Shown here in pieces: positions 32,670 through 43,657 of a DNA stretch of 64,000 nt. This stretch comes from Chamaelirium japonicum. Lineage: Eukaryota > Streptophyta > Magnoliopsida > Liliales > Melanthiaceae. The stretch is from assembly GCA_947650365.1 (NCBI GenBank), contig OX393549.1, forward strand, positions 12,592,073 to 12,656,072, in the 5' to 3' direction. A program made the translations under genes and the position numbers. The notes beneath the pieces were generated by a model. It was not told where the DNA came from. It was given only the letters and a program-made list of their open reading frames with translations, and ran no database searches. Position 1 is the first letter of the stretch. Every line of letters starts with the position of its first letter.

Positions 32670-34455
32670 TGTCAGTTTTGATAACGGAGATATGATTGAC
32701 GGCCACCATGGGTGGGTGAGCGGGTGTTGAAACGACGTCCTCGATTGGCATTCCCAAACGGTCGAATATCGACCTCTTCTTTGGTTGCTTGATTGGCCCG
32801 AGCCTTTCGAACACGAATATACGCTTTAGATTCAACCGGCTTTGACTGCTTTTGTTTTGCTTCTGGAGTATGGCTTGGTATCGAGCTCGTTACCGTCTTC
32901 TCTTGTTATCGAGACAGCCGGCGTAGGTGGAGCGTGCATCGGAGATTGTCGATCCTTCAGCTGCTTCGTCTACCATCTTTACCTCAATGTAGTTAGAGGT
33001 GAAGGTCTTCTTCGTTGCAATCTTGACAACCATCAGGGTTTGACAGGAGCCGATGCCTCGGCGGTTCGGGAGAATTTGTTCGCCGCTTTGAAACAGACGA
33101 GCTTGAGTCCTGGTCATCCCATGTGGCGTTGCCGCTGGGAGAAGTGTGCCCATTTGCATAACGCTTCCTTTATTATAGCCGGCTTTGAACAGCAACCTGG
33201 CAACGTTTTGCCCCCAACTCCCTTTTGGCTTGAATTTGAGTCAATTAATGTCGGTAGATCTGCCAGGTCGAATCGGGTTCGAAGCTTGCGTCAGACTAGG
33301 TAACGGCAACGTCATTTTTTATAGAGTGATGACATTGGCCTCCGATAATAGCGAGGCCAGCTCTCTTGTCGAAGTAGAAGGCGGTCGATCGGGTTTGCAA
33401 AGCCATTGAGGTGCAAGGCGCAGGACTGGTGTCGTTTGGACGGGTAACAGAGTATGTTGCAAGGATCTTGGCTTGGAGCTGATGCACATCCTTTGTCTTG
33501 ATTTCGATGCTTCCTTGACTTCGAGTATCACCTTGTCGGAAGGTTGCATCAGATTTGCAGGTAGAGGAGCCTTATCCTGCTTCACTTCTTCAGCCTTTTA
33601 GATTTGAGGGGCCTTAGTTAGAAGGACTTCTGCTACAAGGTCTTTCACCTGGTAGAACTTGGCGTCAGCAAGGTATGCTTCGGCTTCATTGAACGGCTTA
33701 TCATCAGCGACGATGCACTTCTCCATGCTTTTCACGTAATACTTGAGGCACTGGTGCCAGGTGGATACTATGATGCCGTTCTCATGTAGCCATGATCTTC
33801 CCAACAGGAGGCGATACGACATCTGGCAATCAATGATGTGGAAGAGGATCATTGTGTCAAGCGGGCCGATTGAAAGCTTAAGACGGATGATTTTGATAGT
33901 GGACTGCCCGCCCTGGTTGAACCCTTGAATGACCAGCTGGCTGTGCGTGAGCTGGTTAGCGGTGATGTCGAGCTGCCGCATTGTTTGGATAGGCATGATA
34001 TTGACGGCGGAGCCACAGTCTAGCAGGATTCGGTTTACCGGCTTCTCCTTGATGTATCCCGAGAGGTAGATGGGCCGATTGTGCAATCGTGCTCTGAGTT
34101 GCAAGTCTTCATCTGAGATGGTTATCATTGCATCGCATGAGGCCACAGTCTTGCCCTTCTCGCCATCCTTTCTTTTCTTCTGGTAGCTATCTGGGTTTGC
34201 CAAGGCTGCAGCCATTGCTAGGCGAGCTTTCTTCGGAAGGTGCAAAGCTTCTACGAGCGGTAAGTACATGATTGCCTCGTCGTGAGAGGCAGTGCCTTCT
34301 TTGTCGAAGTCGTCCCTCTCATCGGTGGAGTTGCCTTCTTCAGAAGTCTCGATTTTGCCTTTTCCTTCTGTCATTTTATGAACTTCAATTATGCAACAGG
34401 AGACTCTGATGTGCTGATCGACTAGGAGGAAGTGATCGGGTAAGAATTCTTGCAA
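32590..34455 (-). pseudogene. Tat protease and linker
   Basis: The minus strand shows the retropepsin region: RILLDCGSAVNIMP (active-site Asp in a D-C-G triplet), TMRQLDITANQLTHSQLVI, then LLLGRSWLHENGIIVSTWHQ, the second conserved block. A long linker follows with HVT-poor, Ser-rich sequence and KRSIFDRLG near 32790, a motif typical of the region before Tat RT. In-frame stops occur at about 33598, 33319 and 32890. The frame changes near a run of seven C at about 32610. Confidence 0.82.
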
Positions 34456-34476
34456 CGTTGCTGGTTCCGGGAGGCT

Positions 34477-36925
34477 TTACTGGAGGAGATCATCTAGGTT
34501 TGCCGGCGGCACTTTGAACGCCTTTCTTCTTGGAGCCTTACTTTTCTTCTTGTAAGTTCTTCGTTCAGGAAGTCTCCTCATCACCCGATCTTGATTATGT
34601 TGCTTTGCCAGCCATGGCCTTCGTCTTCGAGATAGCATGACCCATGCCTCTTCATCGGTGGATTCCCCCTTGCTAAGGTGATGATCAGGAGCAGCAGCTG
34701 CGGGTTCCTTCTTGGTTGGAGAAGCTTGTTCTTCCGGAGGCTCTGCTGGTTTATCTTCCGACCCCCAGCCGGTGGGCTTGATATCTTCGATCGAAATAGA
34801 TGGAGGCTTTGAGTAGAGGACGTAATAGTCAAACTTGCCCGAAGGCTGGCCCAGCAGACCAACTTCTGGATCTCCTTGCTCGTATCTCTTTTGGAGCGCA
34901 CGTTGGGATATAGCTTTGCTTGGAAGAGGTGCTGACGTGAGCGACGGTTGCCCCCGGGGCAATGGTGTTTCCTCTTCAGCGAGCACAGGGGTGCGTTGTC
35001 GACGCTTCGAAACCTTTAGTTGTGAAGCTGACTTTGTGATCGGCCTTTGGCGATTGACACGCAATTTGGGCATTCCTTGTCGTGTAGCAACGAGTACCGA
35101 CGGAAAGGATCCGAAGGTGATGGACGTCATGTTGGCTGTAGCGATCTCCCCGGAGTCGATCTCTATCTTTCCTTGCTTTGCAAGCACCATGATTCTTTCT
35201 TTGAAGATGAAGCACTTTTCGATAGGATGGCTAACCACTCGGTGGTATTTGCAGAAGAGAGGGTCGTCGACGCTATGCATCTACTCAAGTCTCTTTGAAG
35301 GAGGAAGTTCGATCATCTTCTCTTGTAGCAATTGGTCGAACATGGAGGAGACTTCTGAGTCCGAGAAGGGATACTCTTTTGCTTCGAGCTCCTCGAGAGT
35401 CATCCTTTGTCTTTGAGGCGGAGGCGGCTCCTTTTTCTTGATCCGGCTTGCCACTGATCTTGAGCGGCTTGGAGGTCGAAACGACGTCGGCAACATTGAC
35501 TTGCTTCGGTTTCAGTGCCGGCGGTTTATCCTTCTTCTCCACCTTCAGGAAGTCCTTGCTCTTTGAGTCTCCACGATTTGCTAGGCTGAGGTCCATGTCA
35601 TAAGCCTGAGTTACGAGTTCTTCGAAGGACCGAGGCTTGATCCCTTTGAGGATGTAGAGCAGGCCCCAGTGCATGCCTTGGGTGCATATCTCGATAGCCG
35701 AGTCTTCAGACAAATGGTCTCGTGAATTTAGCGCGAGGTTCCTTCATCGGTCGATGTAGTCGATTACCGGCTCGTCCTTCCTTTGCTTGATGGCAGTAAG
35801 CTCGGTCATACTGACGATGTGTTTGGTGCTGTAGAAGCGATTGAGGAACTCCCTCTCCATCTGATCCCAGCTGTCGATAGATCTTGGAGGAAGATCCATA
35901 TACCAGTCGAACATGTTACCTTTGAGGGTGCGAACGAACTGCTTCACCATCTCATCTCCGTATGTGCCGGCATTGTTGCAGGTTTCGATGAAGTGGGCGA
36001 TGTGCTGCCTTGGATTTCCCTTCCCATCGAAGTGTTGGAACATTGGTGTCTAGAACCTGGTGGGGAAGCATAGCTACTGGATCCTCACGGTGTAAGGCTT
36101 CGAGTATGCCGCCGTGATCGAAGGAAGTCTACCACCGTGATAACGCATCATGTCGGCCACCAATGCTTGTATTTGCTGGGCATTCATTGTTGCTGTCGTT
36201 AGAGGTTGGGTGGCCACCGAGACTAGCATTGGAGAGACGACTTCCGCCGGGACAGAAACCAAGGAGAACGCTGGAGTAGTCGCTAGAACTGTCGGAACAA
36301 CCTCTGCAGAAGCAGGAGTTAAAGACGGAGCTAGAGCGGCTACTGGAGAAGCAGAAGGTTGGCTGAACGCTGTAGCATCCCTCACACTTAGCCTTTGAAT
36401 CAAGGTGTTGATGTAACGGTCCTTCTCCTCCATCAGCCGAGTGATTTGCGCCATTTGCTCACCCATTTGCATTACTTGGAGCTGAAGAGCAGACAGAGGA
36501 TAATGACGGAGGACGTCTTGATATTGCATGCTTGCATCCTTGCCGTCATCGTCGGAGACGTAGTTGCACCGACTCGCTTCTGGTTGATGACAGATGTTTG
36601 CCCCCTGCAGAGGAGGTGCAATGTCTGCTGGAGAACCCGAACGGGCTTGGGGTTGGGGCTGATCCTCCCCAAACTTTTGGACATGGATTCCAGGATCGAG
36701 GCTCGTTTCTTCGTGTGTCAAGGCCTCGTCGGTGCTTCGGCAAGTATCTTCGGTAGTAGTTTCTGGCGTGAAGACATCCGCAAGAGTTCGAGTATGCCGG
36801 GTGTAGACGCGTACCATAGGGGGAACGTCACCCTCCGGGTTTACTGGATCACCGTGTCGGAGTAGAGGAGACTTGGTGATGGGCGAAAGGCTTGGAGCAA
36901 ATTCATCGTTGTTTGTCCCGGCCAT
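34477..36925 (-). pseudogene. Tat gag
   Basis: The minus strand opens MAGTNNDEFAPSLSP. A Gln/Ala-rich N-terminal part includes LQVMQMGEQMAQITRLMEE (coiled-coil-like). The gag domain reads FQHFDGKGNPRQHIAHFIET, TLKGNMFDWYMDLPP, FLNRFYSTKHIVSM. The CCHC-like end is FCKYHRVVSHPIEKCF. Stops at 36074-36076 and 36050-36052 (TAG; related gags have Gln or Arg nearby) and at 35744-35746 (TGA, where Trp is usual) break the frame, which then shifts near 35450. A stop just before 35280 and one at 34477 follow. Confidence 0.88.
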
Positions 36926-36973
36926 GGCGAACTTGAAGCAGCTTCTTCAAACGTACGGATGAAAGAAGAGGAG

Positions 36974-36994
36974 GTCCCACCAGGCGTGCCAAAA
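36974..36994 (-). other. primer-binding site of the Tat element
   Basis: Three bases inside the 5' LTR the minus strand reads TTTTTGGCACGCCTGG, followed by TGGGACC. TGGCACGCC... would pair with a tRNA ending in GGCGTGCCA. It is not the tRNA-Met site used by the copia elements here; the donor tRNA is not identified. Confidence 0.65.
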
Positions 36995-37922
36995 ATCTAT
37001 ATGCGCAGAAAAAGATCAGGGTTGGCTTTATTGCAAACACACGAAGATTACAGAGGCCATGACCCGGGGACTCGGGGGTGGTGAGCCGGGTGTGGCGAAT
37101 ATTTGATCAGGAGATTATGGGAGAGATCCTCTGGAGGGTCCCTTTGATCCGCGTCTCCATATGGTATTCGTGCGAGAGTTCTGAAGGGGTTGCCCAGGAC
37201 AGAGGTCTTTACAGGGTGAGGGTTCTTTGAGAGGCTAAGGAGTATCTGCCATTGCTTTTATCCCTTCTGTGCTTTGTGCTTTCTCGGCTAGGGGTTTTCG
37301 GCTTTTTTTCCTTGGTCTTTGTGTCTTCCTCGATCCTTGCTAGACCTCGGCATCCTTGATCGTCGGTTCGCGGTGTCGATCATGCTTCTAGCGTCGGCTT
37401 TGGCTTTGCTTTGGCGTGTCTCTGGCTTTTGCTTCGCTTTGGCGCTTGCGCTTGAATGTAGGCGGGTAGAGGCTTGTGATGCTTTAGTTTTTTCGGACTT
37501 CGTGTCGTATCGGCTAGAACGTGCGGTGCTTTTGCTCGTGACCAGCGTAGTTGCTTGGCTTTAGCACTTGCGTTGCTTTGGCGTGGGCTTTACCGGGGCT
37601 TGGGCTTTGGCTTCTTGCGTTGGCTTTTGCTTCAGCGTTGACTCGATCTTCTTCTCAAACGGCGATGGCTACTTCTTCAAGACTTCTTCCGGCTTCCTCG
37701 ATGATTATGGCGTCGGCTTGATTCCTCTTCTCCTCCGGGTTTCTTTGGCTTGATCGGAGTTGAAAGCTTTACTTTGAAGACGACGAGTGTAGTGCCTGTC
37801 TTGTTTCTCTTCTTCTCTGGGCTTCTTTAGCGTGATCAGAGTCGAAGGGTTCCTTTGAAGACGGTGGGGGTGGCACCGATCTCCGTGCGATGGTTATAGC
37901 GTCGGCTTTGCTTTGCAGATGA

Positions 37923-38569
37923 TGTGGGAGAGGATTTCGGCCGTCGTACGTGACCCTCCTCCAACAGTCGATTGAAGGTTTGACCCTTCGGGATGTGGCG
38001 CGCTTCGAAGCGCTGAGTTGTGACTTGCTGGGCTGTCACACGAGCACTATAGAGTAGAAAGGTAGAGAAAGAGATGACATAGGATATGGTGACGAAGTTC
38101 GGCTGAAGCCTACGTCTCCGTGCGGTAAGACGCAACCTTTGAATCCACTATCTCTGAGTAAACAGTAGAGCTACTCTCGACAGGCCGAGGAGTGCTTCTT
38201 ACAAGTAATCAGAGGGTGGAAAAGGAGTCTGAAAACCAGAAAGCTCAAGGAGCTCTGGAAAACAGAAAGTGGGTTTCTGGTCTGGAATTTAGGATCTGGA
38301 ATCATTTACAGGGTCTGCTATTTATAAGGGCTTAGTTTATCTGGGAAATATTCTAGGAATATTCTCAGGAATATCCGGGATTTGGTAAATACCCGGGGGG
38401 ATTTACCAGACCCCAGATAGTGCAAGTGGGCCCCAGGCAGGGCTGCAAGTCCTACCATTGGACTCGTGGGCCCCAGGCAGGGCTGCGGGTCCCAGCATTG
38501 GACTTGTGGGCCCCAGGTGGGGCTGTGGGTCCCACCATTGGGCGTTAGCCAGATTTTGCACCCACAGTT
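37923..38569 (-). repeat. left LTR-like arm of the palindrome
   Basis: On the minus strand it begins TGTGGGTGCAAAATCTGG and ends CCTCTCCCACA, with TGTGGG/CCCACA inverted ends. It has a TATA box (CCTTATAAATAGC, near 38325) and the motif GGAGACGTAGGC near 38120, which resembles the R-U5 wording of many plant LTRs. GGGAGGGGGTAAC lies directly upstream, in polypurine-tract position. About three 40-bp repeats around GGCCCCAGGCAGGGCTG lie in the U3-like part. Confidence 0.7.
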
Positions 38570-38612
38570 ACCCCCTCCCAGCTAGATAGGTGTTAACCTA
38601 GCTAGTTGGGAT

Positions 38613-39037
38613 TTCCTGGTGCAAAGCCGGTCGCTCATCTGCCGATCCTCTATCTGGGGTTGGTCGTCATCTGTCTGTCGATCTGCTACGTGAGGTTGAC
38701 CGTTGGGCCCACCGACTCCCTGCCAGGGGTCGGCCGGGTGTGCGTCTGCCGACCCATTGCGCGGGGCCGACCATCGTCTGTCTGCTGACCCTTTGCGCGG
38801 GGCCAACTGTTGTCTGCCTACCGACCCCCTGTCCGGGGTTGACAGCTGCCTGTCTGCCGACCCCCTGTCCGGGGCTGACCATCGTCTGTCTGCCGACCCG
38901 TTGCGTGGGGCCGACCGTCGTCTGTTTGCCGACCCGTTGCACGGGGCCGACCGTCGTCTGTCTGCCGACCCGTTGCGAGGGGCCGACCGTCGTCTGCCTG
39001 CCGACCCCCTGTCCGGGGTCGACTGCTGGTGTGTTAC
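38613..39037. repeat. 36-bp tandem array, left arm
   Basis: GCCGACCCGTTGCG, then GGGGCCGACCGTCGTCTGTCT, recurs at 36-bp spacing about ten times with variants (CCCCCTGTCC in place of CCGTTGCG). Each unit is itself partly palindromic (GACCC...GGGGCCGAC). The array is bracketed by two copies of a box containing TTACCCCCTCCCAG at 38570 and 39038. Confidence 0.88.
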
Positions 39038-39759
39038 CCCCTCCCAGTTGGGTAGGTGGTAACCTGGTTGACTGGGGTCACAAAAATAGCTGCACACAAG
39101 TCGGTTCGGGCTAAAAAAACCTAGGGGGCGTTGGTAAAAAAATTAGGGATAGGGGGTTTTGTGCAAAAAGTCAGGGGCAGGGGGTTTTGTGTAAAAAGTT
39201 AGAAGCAGGGGTGGTTCGTGCCCAAAATCATGGGGCAGGCGGTGCAAAATGTCAGAGGTAGGGGGTTCTGTGCAAAAAGTTAGGGATAGGGGGGTTCTGT
39301 GCAAAAAGTTAGGTAAGGGGTTATGTGTAAAATTTTAGGTCAATTTTGTGTAAAAAATCAAGATCAAGGGGGTTTGGTTAAAGATTCTGGGTGGCAGGGA
39401 GTTTTTTGTAAAAAATCATGGGTTAGGTTTATTTTCAAAAAGTGATAAAAGGGGTTCTGGGCAGAAATTTTTAGGACTGGGGGGTTTTTTGCAAAAACCT
39501 AGGTTGGGTTTTGGGGGGTCGGTAGAAGTGTACAGGGAGCCTCCCGGGGTAGACCCAAGAGCACCCGGGGTGGTAGGTGGGGTTTTCTCCTAGTGGGGGT
39601 CGGTAGAAATGCTGACCATTTGATTACATGCAATGAAATCGAAACCACACGATGGAATCATCGTGAGAATGCTGTACACCCAGCCCGAATCAAACGGCTG
39701 TGATCTGAGCCAACTCAGTCTTTTTGTCTTTAGCGGGTCGGTAGATGGGATGGGTTTTT

Positions 39760-40440
39760 TTTGTCGTGTAGGGGGTCGGGAGAAAGGGATTTTTTTTTTG
39801 TCTTGTAGAGGGTCGGAAGAAATGATGACCGTTGATCAGATTGTGAGTGAATTATGGTCACACGATTCAAATATCACATAAGTGCATTGCACGCATTCTG
39901 ATTTTAACGGTTTGCGATGGATCCGTCCGCACCACCCCCCTGGCAGGGAGTCGGTCGGCCCCTGGCAGGAGTCGGTGGGCCCAACGATCGACCCCTAGCA
40001 GGGAGTCGGTGGGCCCAACGATCGACCCCTAGCAGGGAGTCGGTGGGCCCAACGGTCGACCCCTGGCTAGGACTCCCTGCCAGGGGTCGTTTTCACTTAC
40101 AACTCAGCGCCACTCCATCCCCGGACGCTGCGTCGCACACCCGAGCCGCAGCCCCCTTCTCCGTCTCCGGCCGACCCCGCCACTCCGTCTCCGGCCGCTG
40201 TGCCGCGCGCCCGACCCCCCGATCTCCATCTCCGTCTCCGGCCGACCCCCCTCGTACCGGCAAACTCCCTCGTCCCCGTCTCCGGCGACCGACCCCCTTC
40301 CCCCCCGACCTCAGCCCGTCCCCTTCCCCACCCGACCTCAGCACGACCCCTTTCCTCGGCCGAAGACCCCCTTCCCCCCCTACATTTCTCCCGACCCCCC
40401 CCCCCCCTCTATCGCTCTCACGAGAATACCGACCCACTAC
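39760..40440. repeat. central non-inverted part of the palindrome
   Basis: Contains three direct copies of AGTCGGTGGGCCCAACGATC with GACCCCTAGCAGGG between 39945 and 40090, then C-rich CCGACCCC-type sequence to about 40410. The right-hand half has no matching inverted copy on the left. Confidence 0.65.
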
Positions 40441-41199
40441 ACGCCAAAACACTTCTACCGACCCACTAAAGACAAAGAGGCTGAGGTGGCTCAGATCACA
40501 GCCGTTTGACTCGGGCTGGGTGCACAACATTCTCACGATGATTCCATCGTGTGGTTTTGATCTCATTGCATGTAATCAAATGGTCAGCATTTCTACCGAC
40601 CCCCAGTAGGAGAAAACCCCACCTACCACCCCGGGTGCTCTTGGGTCTACCCCGGGAGGCTCCCTGTACACTTCTACCGACCCCCCAAAACCCAACCTGG
40701 GTTTTTGCAAAAAACCCCCCAATCCTAAATATTTCTACCCAGAACCCCTTTTATCACTTTTTGACAATAAACCTAACCTAGGATTTTTTACAAAAAAACC
40801 CCCTACCACCCAGAATCTTTGACCAAACCCCCTTGCTCTTGATTTTTTTACACAGAATTGACCCAAATTTATGCACATAAACCCTTACCTAAGATTTTTT
40901 GCACAAAACCCCCTCTGCCCCTAACTTTTTGCACTGAACCCCCTACCTCTGACATTTTGCACAGAACCCGCTTGCCCCATGATTTTTGGCACGAACCACC
41001 CCTACTCCTAACTTTTTACACAAAACCCCATGCCCCTGACTTTTTGCACAAAACCCCCTGTCCCTTTTTTTTTTTTGACCAACGCCCCCTAGATTTTTTA
41101 GCCCGGACCGACTTGCGCGTAGCTATTTTTGTGACCCCAGTCAACCAGGTTACCACCTACCCAACTGGGAGGGGGTAACACACCAGTAGTCGGTCCCAC

Positions 41200-41640
41200 C
41201 CAACGGGTCAGCAGACGCACAACAGTCGGCCCCGGACAGGGGGTCGGTAGGCAGACGACGGTCGGCCCCTCGCAACGGGTCGGTAGACAAACGACGGTCG
41301 GCCCCGCGCAACGGGTCGGCAGACGCACAACAGTCAGCCCCGGACAGGGGGTCGACAGACAGACGATGGTCGACCCCGGACAGGGGGTCGGTAGACAGAT
41401 AGCAGTCGGCCTCGGACAGGGGGTCGGCATGCAGACGACAAGTCGGCCCCGCACAACGAGTCGACAGACAGACGATGGCCGGCCCCGCGCAACGGGTCCG
41501 CAGACGCACCAGACCGACCCCTAGCAGGGGGTCGGTGGGCCCAACGGTCGGCCTCATGTAGCAAGTCGACAGACAGATGACGACCACCCCGGACAGAGGA
41601 TCGACAGACGAGCGTCCGGCTTTGCACCAGGAAATCCCAA
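41200..41640. repeat. 36-bp tandem array, right arm
   Basis: The inverted counterpart of 38613-39037, reading CAGACGACGGTCGGCCCC and CGCAACGGGTCGGCAGAC in tandem. Unit order is largely conserved with the left arm, so the array predates or accompanied the inversion. Confidence 0.85.
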
Positions 41641-41673
41641 CCAGCTAGGTTAACACCTATCTAGCTGGGAGGG

Positions 41674-42390
41674 GGTAACTATAGGTGCAAAATCCGGCTA
41701 ACGCCCAGCAGTGGGACCCGCAGCCCTGCCTGGGGCCCATGGGTACGACGGTGGGACCCGCAGCCCTGCCTGGGGCCCACTTGCACTATCTGAGGTCTGG
41801 TAAATCCCCCCAGGTATTTACCAAACCCTGGATATTCCTGAGAATATTCTTGGAATATTCTCCAAATAAACTAAGCCCTTATAAATAGCAGACCCTGTAA
41901 ATGATTCCAGATCCGAAATTCGAGACCAGAAACCCACTTTCTGCAATCCAGAGCTCTTTGAGTTTTCTGGTTTTCAGACTCCTTTTCCACCCTCTGATTA
42001 CTTGTAAGAAGCACTCATCGGCCTGTCGAGAGTAGCTATATTGTTTACTCAGAGATAGTGGATTCAAAGGTTGCGTCTTACCGCACGGAGACGTAGGCTT
42101 CGGCCGAACTTCGTCACCACATCCTGTGTCATATCTTTCTCTACCTTACTACTCTATAGTGCTTGTGTGACAGCCCAGCAAGTCACAACTCAGCGCTTCG
42201 AAGCCCCCTTCTCCAAGTGAAAACGACCCTTCCAACAGTCGATTGGAGGGGCTGCCAAAGTCATCCCCTCCAATCGACTGTTGAAGGTTTGACCCTTCGG
42301 GATGTGGCGCGCTTCGAAGCGCTGAGTTGTGACTTGCTGGGCTGTCACAACTCAGCCCAGCAAGTTGTGACAGCGCCAAAATCAACTGTA
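41674..42390 (+). repeat. right LTR-like arm of the palindrome with rearranged end
   Basis: Begins TATAGGTGCAAAATCCGG after GGGAGGGGGTAAC and has TATAAATAGC at 41881. It matches the left arm to about 42184. Beyond that it contains a small internal palindrome (ACAGTCGATTGGAGGGG and CCCCTCCAATCGACTGT, about 42235-42285). A reversed extra copy of the left terminus (42288-42350) and a short hairpin (ACAACTCAGCCCAGCAAGTTGT) follow, and the arm ends in AACTGTA instead of CCCACA. Confidence 0.7.
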
Positions 42391-42975
42391 GATGATGGGT
42401 GTAGTGATGACTTTGCTTCTCTTCTTCTCCGGACTTTTTTGGCGTGATCAGAGTCGAAGGGTTCCTTTGAAGACGACGGGGTGGCACCGATCTTCATGCG
42501 ACGGTTGTAGCATCGGCTTTGATTTGAAGACGACGGGTGTAGCGACACTTCGGGTGTTTCTCTCCAAGCTTTCTCCTTCGTGGATGGAGCGGGCGTTTGT
42601 CGAAGGCAACGGGGTGATGACGCTTCGGTCTTCTTCTCCGGGCTTTTGGGCTTGATCGGAGTTGAAGGCTTGTTGGAGCTGACAGGATAGTGCCGCTCCG
42701 ATCTTCTTCTCCGACCTTTGCTTTTGGCGTCTTCAGAGTCGAAGGGTTCTTCTTCTCCGAGCTTTCTTCTTCGTACACGGAGTCGAATGCTTGATCTTCT
42801 TGTGCAAAGGTATTTACTTTGATGAGGGCTTTCAATGAACTAAGCCGGTCCCGAAGGGATAGGCTTGCCTGTGCCTCGTGAAGTCTTGGGTCAATGAAGT
42901 GCGCGTCTCCTTTTCTGCAGAGCTTCTTCGCTTTGTCTTCAGCTTCCGACCTCTTGAGTCTTCCCCCTCCCCCTC

Positions 42976-42983
42976 TATTTATA
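42976..42983 (-). promoter_or_regulatory. TATA box of the Tat 5' LTR
   Basis: The minus strand reads CTATAAATAGAGGGGG. The palindrome at 37923-42390 lies downstream of it, so transcription from this promoter would run into the palindrome before reaching gag. Confidence 0.7.
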
Positions 42984-43489
42984 GATGAAGGAGGGGAGAG
43001 GAGAGATATGGGAAGATTTATTTGAATCCCTTTAATATCTCTCCCATAACTACCCAAGATTTATTCATCTATTGATGAGGGGAATAAGCCTTTATTTGCT
43101 TTCCTTTTCTACCGGGGTAGTTATGGCTCGATCATTTTTTAGTTTATTTTGAATCTTGCACATAAAGTCGATGGCAACCCGACTTCGTTTCTTGTCCGTC
43201 GGATCGAGGGATCGGCGCAGATCCACACTTATGTAGACGTCATACGCAACCTCCCCCCGCGCATTGCGGTATTTGTTTCCTTTTTCTTCTTTTCTTTCCT
43301 TTTCTTTTCTTTCTTTTCTTCCTTTTCCTTCTTTTCTTTTCTTTTCTTTTCTTTCTTTTCTTGCATGGCCGGCCACCCCCCTAAGGGGTTCGGATTTCTA
43401 TAGGGGGGCCGGATGGGCCCTACTTGGGATGGGCCCACCCGGCCCCTTGTTTGGCACGGGTCGGGTCCGGTTTGCGTGTCGGGTCTCCC

Positions 43490-43630
43490 TCCGCATTGGT
43501 GCATGCGAGTCGGGTCCGGGTCCGAGTGCGTGTTGGCTTTGCCTCCGCATTGGTGCATGCAAGCCGGGTCCGGGTCCGAGTGCGCGTCAGGTTGGCCTCC
43601 GCATTGGTGCATGCGAGTCGGGTCCGGGTT
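43490..43630. repeat. 54-bp tandem repeat in the Tat 5' LTR
   Basis: The same CCGCATTGGTGCATGCGAGT unit as at 15597-15745, again nearly three copies at 54-bp spacing. Confidence 0.88.
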
Positions 43631-43657
43631 AGACACAAGTTGTGTGCCTACACCAGT

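Larger units (their letters stand above)
37923..42390. mobile_element. giant palindromic element with outward-facing LTR-like arms (4,468 bp)
   Basis: Flanked by GATGA at 37918-37922 and 42391-42395, inside the Tat 5' LTR, where the uninterrupted LTR (about 14515) confirms the insertion point. The left arm (to about 39760) and right arm (from about 40440) are inverted copies for about 1.8 kb. From outside in, each arm has an LTR-like block, a GGGAGGGGGTAAC box, a 36-bp tandem array, a second such box, degenerate G-rich repeats and a conserved inner block. The centre (about 680 bp) is not inverted. The right terminus is rearranged relative to the left. No protein domain is recognisable. It could be an inverted dimer of a non-autonomous LTR element or a foldback transposon. 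Confidence 0.85.
13586..43652 (-). mobile_element. Tat-lineage Ty3/gypsy LTR retrotransposon with two nested insertions
   Basis: The element is bounded by CCAGT at 13581-13585 and 43653-43657 and by LTRs of about 2.18 kb. On the minus strand the order is 5' LTR, primer site, gag, protease, RT, RNase H, second (archaeal-type) RNase H, integrase, a long 3' region and 3' LTR. The dual RNase H, the YVDDLVIKSK active-site wording and the large 3' region with antisense coding are features of the Tat lineage (Ogre, Grande, RIRE2, Retand type). Net length without copy C and the palindrome is about 15.6 kb. All genes are broken by stops and frameshifts, so the element is inactive. Confidence 0.93.
36998..43652 (-). 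repeat. 5' LTR of the Tat element, interrupted by the palindrome
   Basis: On the minus strand it begins TGTAGGCACACAACTTG (43652) and ends CTGCGCATATA (36998). Pieces 36998-37922 and 42391-43652 are collinear with 13586-15760. Without the palindrome and one GATGA the LTR is 2,182 bp. CCAGT follows at 43653-43657. Confidence 0.92.

Noticed and set aside
38613-39037. CRISPR-like array
   Set aside because: The 36-bp units are contiguous without unique spacers, and the context is a plant transposon.
38582-39114. Long frames on both strands in the palindrome arrays
   Set aside because: The 36-bp unit is a multiple of three, so any stop-free frame stays open. No protein signature.
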